Below are positions 1 to 7,861 of a stretch of DNA of 14,653 nt, in pieces. Position numbers and translations under genes: made by a program. The number at the start of each line of letters is the position of its first letter. Positions within the stretch are counted from its first letter, which is position 1. The notes beneath the pieces are model-generated. The model was not told where the DNA came from and made no database searches. It saw only the letters and a list, made by a program, of their open reading frames with translations. Source of the stretch: Gammaproteobacteria bacterium (GTDB taxonomy: Bacteria > Pseudomonadota > Gammaproteobacteria > Pseudomonadales > Pseudohongiellaceae); NCBI GenBank assembly GCA_002714195.1, contig PAWK01000063.1, positions 32,576 to 47,228 of the forward strand. Direction: 5' to 3'.

Positions 1-650
1 GTGAGAGACACATTTTTTATTTCAGAAACAACGTTTTCCAAATCAGAGAAGTGCTGATACCCAGGTCCAGATACAATATATATAAAAATACCTCGCTCGT
101 TACAATAATCAACAACGCTATCAAGAGAATATTTGGTTAAATTATTTGAATCAGTGCCACCAAATGTAATTAAGATATTCTCTATTTTTTCAGAGAGGTT
201 ATTTGGTGCTCTCTCCATAAACTCGTCCCTAAGAAAGAAGTAGTTATGACCCCATATCATATTTTCTCTTGAATCTGTTGGCTTTTCATATAGTTCATTA
301 ATGGTTAAGTCTGCATGAATTGAGCCGGTTCCAAGATCTTCAAAATTAATAACCTTGATATCACTTGCCTTTAATGTCTTTATATCATCTTCATTTGTGG
401 ATAATACATCATTGATAACAATGTCAGGACTAAGATTCTTAATATCAGAGTAAATAGTTTCCTCATCAAAAAGATGTAAGTAATATTTTTCTTTTATCAT
501 CAATTCAGCCATCTCAAATGAAGATTTTGTACATGCAAAAGAGATTTGAAAATCACTCAGATCTTCTGCAAGAGAAAGTGAGCGATAAATATGTCCAAGA
601 CCTACGGCTTTGAAGCCAATTACATGAAAAATTAGCGAAGGTTTTACCAT
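1..650 (-). CDS. PseG/SpsG-like nucleotide-sugar hydrolase or glycosyltransferase (3' end cut by window edge)
   Basis: Only the first 216 residues are in the window; the gene continues past the left edge. I translated it by hand from the ATG at 650-648, 8 bases after the stop of the aminotransferase gene; no clear Shine-Dalgarno is visible. Visible motifs fit the PseG/SpsG family (GT-B fold, related to MurG): a G-x-G-H-x-x-R loop (GLGHIYRS, residues 17-24) whose His20 matches the catalytic His of PseG, the LRDEF segment at 140-144 and the ITFGGTDSNNLT segment at 161-172. PseG removes UDP from UDP-2,4-diacetamido-2,4,6-trideoxy-altrose during pseudaminic acid synthesis. No PseB, PseC, PseH or PseI is in the window, so the substrate is unknown. 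It may instead be a glycosyltransferase of the same fold. Its position at the end of a tightly packed sugar gene run supports a role in making or using an activated amino sugar. Confidence 0.75.
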   Translation of the reverse strand, partial: MVKPSLIFHVIGFKAVGLGHIYRSLSLAEDLSDFQISFACTKSSFEMAELMIKEKYYLHLFDEETIYSDIKNLSPDIVINDVLSTNEDDIKTLKASDIKVINFEDLGTGSIHADLTINELYEKPTDSRENMIWGHNYFFLRDEFMERAPNNLSEKIENILITFGGTDSNNLTKYSLDSVVDYCNERGIFIYIVSGPGYQHFSDLENVVSEIKNVSL

Positions 651-658
651 TCTTTTCT

Positions 659-1834
659 TTATATCGATTTCAGAGTAGAAATTGTCGATTCAAGCATATA
701 TTCGATCTCATAATTTTTCATTGTTTCATAAAAGGGAAAGGAAACCATGCTATCAAAGAAAAGTTCGGTATTAGGACAATCAGCTTCACCAAGATCATGC
801 TTGATATAGTAAGGATATCTGTGAAGGGGGTAGTACTGAACAACACATTGTATGCCTTTATCTAAAAACATTTTTTTAATAAATTGATCTCTCTTATCAT
901 TTTGAACAAAAGCAACAAGGTGTTGGTAATTATGCCTTTCATTGTCAACACGATGAAAAATCAGTTGTTGAAATTTAGCTAGATCATCAATAAATTGAAT
1001 TGCTCTAGATCTCTTAAGTGAATTAACAGAGTCAACTCGATCAATTATCATGGAGCCAACGGCGCATTGAGGCTCTCCTAAACAGTAATTATTTGGCTCG
1101 ATATAATTACCATTTATTTTGGGATAGTCCACATTGGACATTGCAGGTTTCCAGTAATATTCTTGGTCTTGATATCCCAAGTGCCCATTATGTCTAAGCA
1201 TAGGGACAATCTCTGCAAATTTAGGATTTTTTACAACTAATACTCCTCCCTCGCCTAATGTGGAAATATTTTTTTGAGAATGGTGAGAAAAAATTGACAT
1301 ATCTCCATATGTGCCAGCACGTTTACCGCCCAATGAAGTACCTAGTGACTGAGCGCAGTCCTCTATTAATATTAAATCATTATCTGTACATAACTGTCTT
1401 ATTTCTGGCATGTCAGCGATATAACCATATAGATGAACTACGACCACTGCTCTTGTTTTGTTTGTAATTTTACTTTCAATGGTCTTTGCATTGACAACTC
1501 TTGATTCAAAATCAATGTCAGCCCAAACAATTTTCGCTCCTTTTTTTACAAATGGGTATGCTGAGGATGTATAGGTATGCGACGGAATAATTACTTCATC
1601 TTCGTCAGAAAGAATGAGGAGTTGAGCTGCTATTTCTAGAGCAGATGTTGCGCTTGACATTGCAAAAGCATGATCTACACCAAGAAATTCTCTATATTTT
1701 TGCTCAAATAGTTGTAAGTACTTTCCTTGGGTAAGGGTATCGGAATCACTCATTATTTCAACTACAAGGTCTATTTCTTCTTGTGAATAAGAATGGCCTC
1801 TTCCCTTAAATGGAATTTTAAATGATGAACTCAT
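659..1834 (-). CDS. DegT/DnrJ/EryC1-family PLP-dependent sugar aminotransferase
   Basis: 391 residues, the usual length for this fold-type I aminotransferase family, which transfers an amino group (usually from glutamate) to a keto or aldehyde sugar. Visible marks are the Ser-rich cofactor phosphate region (MSSATSAL, 59-66), the EDCAQ motif at 158-162 whose Asp contacts the pyridine nitrogen, and the likely Schiff-base lysine K188 in SQKNISTLGEGG (186-197). The ATG overlaps the stop of the upstream alcohol dehydrogenase gene by one base (TGATG), indicating translational coupling. The pairing dehydrogenase then aminotransferase resembles KdnB-KdnA of Shewanella oneidensis, which convert Kdo to 8-amino-Kdo, so the substrate may be the aldehyde made by its partner. 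However the lysine neighbourhood (HHSQKN) does not look like KdnA as I recall it, so I give no gene symbol. Family call is firm; substrate is inference. Confidence 0.9.
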   Translation of the reverse strand: MSSSFKIPFKGRGHSYSQEEIDLVVEIMSDSDTLTQGKYLQLFEQKYREFLGVDHAFAMSSATSALEIAAQLLILSDEDEVIIPSHTYTSSAYPFVKKGAKIVWADIDFESRVVNAKTIESKITNKTRAVVVVHLYGYIADMPEIRQLCTDNDLILIEDCAQSLGTSLGGKRAGTYGDMSIFSHHSQKNISTLGEGGVLVVKNPKFAEIVPMLRHNGHLGYQDQEYYWKPAMSNVDYPKINGNYIEPNNYCLGEPQCAVGSMIIDRVDSVNSLKRSRAIQFIDDLAKFQQLIFHRVDNERHNYQHLVAFVQNDKRDQFIKKMFLDKGIQCVVQYYPLHRYPYYIKHDLGEADCPNTELFFDSMVSFPFYETMKNYEIEYMLESTISTLKSI

Positions 1835-2952
1835 CAGATCATCTTGAACATTTCACAAACCTTTTCCGTGGTAAGAATTTTCTTGAAATCAGAACCTAAA
1901 GCATTGGTAAGTGGTTTCTCATGAATAATGGTTGAATTATATAATTTTTCGTAAGTTCGATCATCTGGATCATTTTCTAAAATATCTCCATGCAATCTAG
2001 GAACTTTAATGTCTTGTATCTTTGCCATACTCCAAAAATCATTATATTCATCAGGATAAAACTCCTCCATGGCTCTCATTGTCATACAATTTGAGACACA
2101 ATGATGAAGACCAAAAACAACGCTAAGTCCAGCAGAAAAAGGGTGAACTAAACCAACATATGTAGTTGCTATTGCAGCACCACCCATATAAGAAGCTACC
2201 ATGAGCTTTGATCTATTTTCCTCTGATTGCATCTGCTCAGATTGAAAAACATCTTTTGCATATTCTATTGAAATCTTAGAGAAGGCATCTCCAACGGGAT
2301 TTCTATATGCTCCATTAAGTGCCTCAAAACTGTGTATATAAGCATCCATTCCAGTGAAAAAATATTGATCTCTAGGTACTGTCTTCGTTAAGTTTGGATC
2401 GAGAATGATTTGATCAAAAACACTAAAGTCGCTGTTCATACCAAGCTTTAATCCATTTTCTTTATTGGTTAAAACACATGTTCTTGTAGCTTCAGCTCCA
2501 GTCCCTGACAAAGTTGGTATCCCTATCTTGAAAACACTAGGATTTTTAACAAGATCCCAACCCTGGTAATCTGCTGCACATCCCTCATTAGTTAGAAGGT
2601 TTGCTACTGCTTTAGCAACATCCAGCGTTATACCTCCACCCATACCTATAATTACAGCTGGTAGTTTGGTAGAAAAAGATTTAACTTTTTTACACAAATC
2701 ATCAATATAACCTGTAGTTGGCTCATCTGACGTTTCGATAAAAATAGTATTGTTCTTACAATCAAGTTTAACTTGATCTATTATCTCAGCGTTTCCTTGA
2801 AAGAACTGGTCTATAAAAAATACACAGAAGTCATTTTGATGCTGAATTCTTTTTTGAACTAAAGATGAAATCTCTTTGAGCGAGTCAGGTCCAAAAATAT
2901 ATCTATCAACATTTTTTGCATTTTTAATGCCTGTATCAAGAATATCATTCAT
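1834..2952 (-). CDS. Iron-containing (type III) alcohol dehydrogenase, KdnB-like sugar oxidase
   Basis: 372 residues. The type III alcohol dehydrogenase fold is clear: NAD(P)-binding GMGGGITLDVAK at 103-114, PTLSGTGAE at 146-154, and a full set of likely metal ligands D203 and H207 (GMDAYIH), H270 (LVHPF) and H284 (GLHHC), with the same 14-residue spacing between the last two as in E. coli FucO. Segments such as DEPTTGYID (77-85), YQGWDLVKNP (129-138) and NSDFSVFDQ (173-181) resemble, from memory, Shewanella KdnB, which oxidises the C8 hydroxyl of Kdo to an aldehyde before amination. It overlaps the epimerase gene by 8 bases (2945-2952) and the aminotransferase gene by one, so the three are surely co-translated. 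It probably supplies the carbonyl that the aminotransferase uses. An oxidase acting on another sugar is the alternative. Confidence 0.85.
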   Translation of the reverse strand: MNDILDTGIKNAKNVDRYIFGPDSLKEISSLVQKRIQHQNDFCVFFIDQFFQGNAEIIDQVKLDCKNNTIFIETSDEPTTGYIDDLCKKVKSFSTKLPAVIIGMGGGITLDVAKAVANLLTNEGCAADYQGWDLVKNPSVFKIGIPTLSGTGAEATRTCVLTNKENGLKLGMNSDFSVFDQIILDPNLTKTVPRDQYFFTGMDAYIHSFEALNGAYRNPVGDAFSKISIEYAKDVFQSEQMQSEENRSKLMVASYMGGAAIATTYVGLVHPFSAGLSVVFGLHHCVSNCMTMRAMEEFYPDEYNDFWSMAKIQDIKVPRLHGDILENDPDDRTYEKLYNSTIIHEKPLTNALGSDFKKILTTEKVCEMFKMI

Positions 2953-3979
2953 ACTTTTTGCACTCCAGCTTAATTAAGTCTTTCAATCCATCTGTTACTG
3001 ACATAGAAACCTCATATCCTAGTAATTCTTGAGCTAATTCTATATCAGCTCTAGAGTGCAAAATATCTCCTGGTCTAAAATCTCTATGAATTGGTGGATT
3101 CAATTGCAAATCTGGAACATTCATAGAGATATTCTGACTAATTATTTTGTAAAGCTCAATTAGAGTTATTTGATAATTAGCAGCTATGTTATAGACCCTG
3201 TTTAAGGCTTCCTGTTTTTTTGGTATCGCTGCAATTATATTTGCCTGAACAGCATTAGCTATATAACAAAAATCTCTAGTTGTTGAACCATCACCATTAA
3301 TAAACAAGTCATCACCTTTCATGATTGCATCAATCCATTTTGGAATCACTGCAGCATATTGGCCGTTTGGATCCTGTCTTAGGCCGAATACATTGAAATA
3401 TCTAAGACCTATTGAGTTGAAATCATAAACTTCTGAAAAGACCATTGCATAACTCTCATTAACGCTTTTTGTAAGTGCATATGGACTTAGTAACTTTCCT
3501 CTATGATTTTCTTTTTTTGGCAGTTTCTCTGAATCCCCATAAACTGAACTTGAGCTCGCATATACAAAGTTTCTTACATTGTTCTCCTTAGATGAATGAA
3601 TAATATTCAAAAAACCATTTATATTAGAATCATGGCTAGTCAAAGGATCTTTGATTGACCTAGGGACAGAGCCAATTGCTGCCTGATGAAGAACAAAATC
3701 TATTCCATCAGTGATCTGTAAGCATTTATCATAATCTCTAATATCTGATTCTATGAATTTAAATTTGGAGTTATTTTTTAGAGATTGATGATAAGAATTG
3801 AGGAAAGCGATGTTTTTCTTTAGTCCTGTTGAGAAATTATCAGAGGCTAGTACATTTTGATTATTATCCAAAAGGAATTGCACTAAGTGAGAACCAATAA
3901 AGCCTGCTGCACCAGTTACTAACCAATTATAAGAATTATCCTGAAGCTCAATTTGAATTTTTTCCAATCGGTTACTCAA
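2945..3979 (-). CDS. UDP-N-acetylglucosamine 4-epimerase, WbpP/TviC/WbgU type (SDR)
   Basis: 344 residues, nearly the same length as Pseudomonas WbpP and collinear with it from the N-terminus, as I recall that sequence. It would interconvert UDP-GlcNAc and UDP-GalNAc (or their uronic acids) in the cytoplasm. Seen: the Rossmann GAAGFIG at 23-29, SDNFSTG (46-52) at the cofactor ribose/phosphate region, HQAAIGSVPRSI (98-109), the catalytic Ser region ASSSSVYGD (141-149), Y167-x3-K171 in SPYALTK, and RYFNVFG-RQDPNG typical of this branch. The start codon is TTG at 3979-3977: an in-frame TAG lies four codons upstream, no usable ATG is nearby, an AGAGAAG stretch precedes it, and the WbpP-like N-terminus begins here. 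The gene starts 39 bases after wzz and overlaps the dehydrogenase gene by 8 bases. Confidence 0.92.
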   Translation of the reverse strand: MSNRLEKIQIELQDNSYNWLVTGAAGFIGSHLVQFLLDNNQNVLASDNFSTGLKKNIAFLNSYHQSLKNNSKFKFIESDIRDYDKCLQITDGIDFVLHQAAIGSVPRSIKDPLTSHDSNINGFLNIIHSSKENNVRNFVYASSSSVYGDSEKLPKKENHRGKLLSPYALTKSVNESYAMVFSEVYDFNSIGLRYFNVFGLRQDPNGQYAAVIPKWIDAIMKGDDLFINGDGSTTRDFCYIANAVQANIIAAIPKKQEALNRVYNIAANYQITLIELYKIISQNISMNVPDLQLNPPIHRDFRPGDILHSRADIELAQELLGYEVSMSVTDGLKDLIKLECKKYE

Positions 3980-4018
3980 GCTACTTCTCTAATTAGTTGC
4001 TGTATTGGATGAAGAGTT

Positions 4019-4903
4019 CTATTTAAAAAGTTTGACAATACTATCTTCGTTCTCTCTTATAAAAACTATGAGTGATGCCAAAATTAGACCAAAAATGAAT
4101 CCCAATATTACTATCTGTCTACGTTGTGGTTTGATTTTTGTTTTAGGAACCATTGCTGGGTCTATGACCTTGAATGCATAATCTTCCCTGACATTTGCAA
4201 GCATTATCGTTTGTAATTGCTCTTGAATAAGTGAATTCAGAACATTCTTTATATCTACTAATGTAGTTTTTTCAATCTCTTTTTTTAAATAATCTATGCT
4301 CTTTTCAGCCTCTAAGATCTCATCATCTCTAATATAATTATTGATTGAAGAAACAAAACTATTTGCATATTTAGCAGCAAGCTTTGGATCATCCCAGTTC
4401 ATTGTAAAAGTTACAATTCCGTCTCTCTTATCGTAACCAATTGAGTAATGTGACTTCATTCTTGCCTGAGCAGAAAGATCAGATGGTGCATCTTCTTTCC
4501 ATGATTGAGTGTCCTCATTCCAATCTTCTTTGAAAAGTATTGGAAGAATATTTTCTTGATTAACAAAAATAATATTGAATTTCTTTGATTCTGCAATAGC
4601 TATTGAAGTCTGAATATCGTCAGCTGGTCCAGATGGTAAGTCTATTCCAGCTATTGATGCTATTCCAGAAAATGATGAACTCAATGAGCCTATTGATGCT
4701 GATTCATCTGCAGGAATTGCAACAACTTCAGCCTGAAAAATTGGTGTAACCAAAAGAGCATAAATCACTGATAGTGATGTTGCCGATATTACAACCCCGC
4801 TAAATAATTTTGCATTATCTTTAAGTGAATTAATTATGGCTGAAATCTCAACTCCATCAACCTTTTCACTTTCAAAGTCTAGAATACTTTCTTTTTTATC
4901 CAT
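4019..4903 (-). CDS. Wzz-family polysaccharide chain-length determinant protein (no kinase domain)
   Basis: 294 residues, with the two-membrane-segment layout of Wzz polysaccharide co-polymerases: a cytoplasmic N-terminus, TM1 at about 34-53, a long periplasmic part with a charged helical stretch at about 195-230, and a Pro-rich motif (PKTKIKPQRR, 253-262) leading into TM2 (about 263-282). The short C-terminal tail has no Walker motif or Tyr cluster, so this is not a Wzc-type tyrosine autokinase. In known systems the protein sits in the inner membrane and sets polymer length with Wzy, or links to the outer-membrane exporter. The ATG is 9 bases after the stop of the SLBB export gene, and the epimerase gene follows 39 bases later. 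A stretch around 65-95 rich in Ser, Gly and Ile (SIGSLSSSFSGIASIAGI) is typical of the Wzz family. Whether it serves O-antigen or capsule cannot be told from sequence. Confidence 0.9.
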   Translation of the reverse strand: MDKKESILDFESEKVDGVEISAIINSLKDNAKLFSGVVISATSLSVIYALLVTPIFQAEVVAIPADESASIGSLSSSFSGIASIAGIDLPSGPADDIQTSIAIAESKKFNIIFVNQENILPILFKEDWNEDTQSWKEDAPSDLSAQARMKSHYSIGYDKRDGIVTFTMNWDDPKLAAKYANSFVSSINNYIRDDEILEAEKSIDYLKKEIEKTTLVDIKNVLNSLIQEQLQTIMLANVREDYAFKVIDPAMVPKTKIKPQRRQIVILGFIFGLILASLIVFIRENEDSIVKLFK

Positions 4904-4912
4904 TTATTAAAA

Positions 4913-7747
4913 CTAATTATTAAAACTAGAAACTGCTGCTGCTGCAACTGCTAGCTGATATAGTACCTGAGTGATTTCTGTCGTAGCTCTTATTCCAGAG
5001 AATGTGTCTACCTTTAATGGAACTACAATGGTATCGCCTGGTTCAAGAGAATTGCCTGAAGAGTAAGTAGATCTGAAGAATCCACCACTATTTGCTCTTG
5101 ATGGAGGGATTATGGAGCCATCAGACTTAATAATATATGCATTATTGGCATCTGCAAACTCTGTCGTTCCTCCGCTTAAATCAATGTATTCATTAAAGCT
5201 TAATTTATTTTGATATTTGTGAGCATTTGCAACAAAAACTTCGCCTATTACAGAGACAGTATTTTGAGCTTTTGGAATAAACAATGTATCTCCATCTTCA
5301 AGTACTATATCTTCTTCAGTGCCATTTATGATTCCTTCTATATTAATCACGAGCCTTCCGAGAGACTCTGCAGAAGTATCGGATTCTTGCAGTAGTAAAT
5401 CTAATTGTGAGAGTATTGCGGGGTTAAAAGTTTCCTGGCCAACACCTTTGTTTTGACTTGCCAGTAATAATTTTCTTCTTATCTCAGACTGAGCCTTCCT
5501 GAACCTAGAGATTTCATTTGCCGCCAGTGATTGTCTTTGAAAGACAGCCGCTTTTGGAAATGCTTTATCGTTAAATCCACCTGCTCGCTTAATAAGACTT
5601 CTAAGAGTTTCATTCTTAGAAATAGGATAGTCCCCAGGAAAGAAAACTTGTCCACTTATTTGAACATTCTCCACATTACGTGAAACCTTTTTAATATTTA
5701 CCAAATCATTTGGATTCAACTCAGTACGCATCATATTTGAATCAGAGACAGACGCATTGTTGTTCGAAATCCGATACTCCTTTCCTTTCAGATCACTTCT
5801 TATCAACTCTATATCAGTTGTATATGTCGAATCCTTGAGGCCTCCCGCTGATTTTATAGCATCATCAAGTATCATGTTGTCAGTTAAAGGATATTCACCT
5901 GGGAAGAAAACATTCCCAAAAACTGAGATGACTTTTTTACTTTCTTTTGATGTTGATTGCCTTTTTACAACATCTAAAACTGGCTTAATTAATTGTTGTC
6001 TGCAAACATCAGTAAGCGATAGTTCTTCTGTTTGTGCCCTATTGACTTCCGAAATTTGGGCTCTTCTTATGTCCTCAAGAGATGATCCTTCTTTCCGAGA
6101 AAGGCTTGCTATTGTGGAATTTCCTCCCGATTCAACGATTTCCTGACCAATACTTGGTGGAATAGTGCAGTAATGATAAACGCTATACCTATAGAAAATA
6201 TTATTCTCAATTTCTTGGGCTGACAATGGATCATTCTGTTGCAAGTTTGTATCTGGAAGTCCAGTTATAGGATTTATTGCTGCATTTTTATTTTTATATT
6301 GCTCTAAAAGTTGTTCTCTCTGACCCTGAGATAACTCTTCATCCTTAATTAGCTCCGTTGTGACTAAATCCAGAGATAGAAATCTTGGAAAGAAGATGAT
6401 TTCATCTCTTTCCATCAAAGATATATCTTGTTCTGAGCTCTTTTTGTCTCTCAATTCCCTGAACATGGCTTCGAGGTTTACTTGGAAGATGTTGAAGTAA
6501 CCCTCTGTGGCTTCTCTCTTTATGATTGTGTAATTTAGATCAGTCATAGGAAGAAGATCCTCATATGAGCTTACTAAATCAGAAATTTTCATTTCACTTC
6601 GCCACGGAAGAAAGCCTGGTTGTTTAGCATGTCCAGTTACCAATATTGCATTTCTCATAACTGGGTCAACAGGGTATATGTTGATTACATCTCCATTGTA
6701 TAACGTTGTATCTGCGACAGAGTCGATGCTTAGATTGATTAATTTATAACTATTGCTTAATGAATCAACCCTCTCAATTTCCATATTTGCTTTGTCTGCA
6801 CTAGGCTTAAAACCTCCTGCATAAGAAATTAAATCATTAAGATTCTCTCCTTCCAGAAGCTCAAAAATATGGGGTCTATTCACCTCACCAGATATTGCTG
6901 CTGTCTTCGCTATTGGAGGTATAAAGACAACATCACCTTCCTTTAATGAGATATCTCCACTTGTATCGCCATTAAGAAGCAGATCATAAAAATCGATACT
7001 AGAAATGACCTTGCCATTTCTTTTTAGTTGAATATTTCTTAGTGATCCAGTGTTTCTAATACCGCCATTAGTGAAAATTGCATTTGTCATAGTTGTCAAC
7101 GCACTGACCGTGTACATACCAGGATTCATTGCATCTCCTAGGACAAAGATATTTATTGACCTAAGCTGGCCGAGAGTTACGCTAGCAGTTGTACCAATAA
7201 ACTGTGCCGCAATAGTTTCACTAATCAGCTTCTTGAATGCTTCAAAACTCAATCCTGAGGCTGAAACCGGTCCTATTCCCGGTACTAGAATCTCACCCTC
7301 ATTGGATACTTCTAACTCATAACGATTATTCCTATTTCCAAAAAGTACTATTTTTATTACATCCCCAGGTCCGATAATGTAATTATCAGGCACAAAAAAC
7401 TTTTTGGTAGAAGCGAATGTTGACGGTGCTTCTGCGAAGAAATCATATCCAAAATAAGTTACCTCCTCTTTGATCTTTGGTCTAGGATTAACAATAAAAC
7501 TATCCTTTCTACCAGAATATCCGTACTCAGTTTTTTCCTGTTCTTCTAATGAATCCTCAGAAGTTGTAGTTGTTTGAATTTGTTCAGTGACATCTGTATC
7601 GGAGACATCTGATGACATCTCTCCTCCAATAGCCTTAGTTAGACTTCCAAGCTGCTCAAGATTAATTGTCTGGGAATTTAGTGTCTGAACTGAGAATAAG
7701 AGATAAACAATACTAGAGACGCTTAATAGGTATTTTCTTAAGTACAT
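4913..7747 (-). CDS. Large multi-SLBB outer-membrane polysaccharide export protein (Wza/GfcE-related)
   Basis: 944 residues against about 380 for Wza. A signal peptide is visible (hydrophobic about 6-21, cleavage near 24-26) but there is no lipobox cysteine, unlike Wza. A poly-export domain follows (YIIGPGDVIKIVLFG at 123-137, to about 195). Six SLBB-like units are recognisable by G-x-V/A-x-x-P-G and GG marks: starting near 198, 282, 367, 606, 694 and 829. The fifth holds a helical insertion (about 740-800). A non-SLBB helical stretch (about 456-605) separates units 3 and 4 and carries the only two cysteines, C527 and C582. The C-terminus ends in a hydrophobic, Ala-rich helix (about 927-941), perhaps the outer-membrane segment that Wza also has. 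It probably forms a long periplasm-spanning export channel with the Wzz protein encoded next. The gene follows gshA after 114 bases. Similar long SLBB proteins occur in other marine bacteria. Confidence 0.9.
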   Translation of the reverse strand: MYLRKYLLSVSSIVYLLFSVQTLNSQTINLEQLGSLTKAIGGEMSSDVSDTDVTEQIQTTTTSEDSLEEQEKTEYGYSGRKDSFIVNPRPKIKEEVTYFGYDFFAEAPSTFASTKKFFVPDNYIIGPGDVIKIVLFGNRNNRYELEVSNEGEILVPGIGPVSASGLSFEAFKKLISETIAAQFIGTTASVTLGQLRSINIFVLGDAMNPGMYTVSALTTMTNAIFTNGGIRNTGSLRNIQLKRNGKVISSIDFYDLLLNGDTSGDISLKEGDVVFIPPIAKTAAISGEVNRPHIFELLEGENLNDLISYAGGFKPSADKANMEIERVDSLSNSYKLINLSIDSVADTTLYNGDVINIYPVDPVMRNAILVTGHAKQPGFLPWRSEMKISDLVSSYEDLLPMTDLNYTIIKREATEGYFNIFQVNLEAMFRELRDKKSSEQDISLMERDEIIFFPRFLSLDLVTTELIKDEELSQGQREQLLEQYKNKNAAINPITGLPDTNLQQNDPLSAQEIENNIFYRYSVYHYCTIPPSIGQEIVESGGNSTIASLSRKEGSSLEDIRRAQISEVNRAQTEELSLTDVCRQQLIKPVLDVVKRQSTSKESKKVISVFGNVFFPGEYPLTDNMILDDAIKSAGGLKDSTYTTDIELIRSDLKGKEYRISNNNASVSDSNMMRTELNPNDLVNIKKVSRNVENVQISGQVFFPGDYPISKNETLRSLIKRAGGFNDKAFPKAAVFQRQSLAANEISRFRKAQSEIRRKLLLASQNKGVGQETFNPAILSQLDLLLQESDTSAESLGRLVINIEGIINGTEEDIVLEDGDTLFIPKAQNTVSVIGEVFVANAHKYQNKLSFNEYIDLSGGTTEFADANNAYIIKSDGSIIPPSRANSGGFFRSTYSSGNSLEPGDTIVVPLKVDTFSGIRATTEITQVLYQLAVAAAAVSSFNN

Positions 7748-7779
7748 TTTTTTAAAATTTAAAGATTTTCTGGATGCTC

Positions 7780-7810
7780 ATTTTACCCTAAAAGATATGT
7801 AATGGATCAA
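7780..7810 (-). promoter_or_regulatory. Possible internal promoter before the SLBB export gene
   Basis: The 114-bp gap between gshA and the export gene is the largest inside the run from yjbH onward. Read on the minus strand it holds TTGATC (7810-7805) and TAAAAT (7785-7780) separated by 19 bases, 33 bases before the ATG. The hexamers are fair but the spacer is long. No terminator-like hairpin is visible in the gap. No Shine-Dalgarno is seen before the start codon, only an A-rich stretch. Confidence 0.25.
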
Positions 7811-7861
7811 TTTATTAATAAATATATGCAGTAGATTTTATTTAGATTCTGATTTTTAAAG

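Noticed and set aside
1541..1555. A further copy of the operator half-site (TTTACAAATG)
   Set aside because: It lies in the middle of the aminotransferase coding region, lacks the second arm and is expected by chance in AT-rich DNA.
659..1834. Calling the aminotransferase KdnA
   Set aside because: The neighbour is KdnB-like, but the region around the PLP lysine (HHSQKN) does not match KdnA as I recall it, so only the family is claimed.
4019..4903. Wzc-type tyrosine kinase
   Set aside because: No Walker motif or C-terminal Tyr cluster; the protein ends 12 residues after the second membrane segment.
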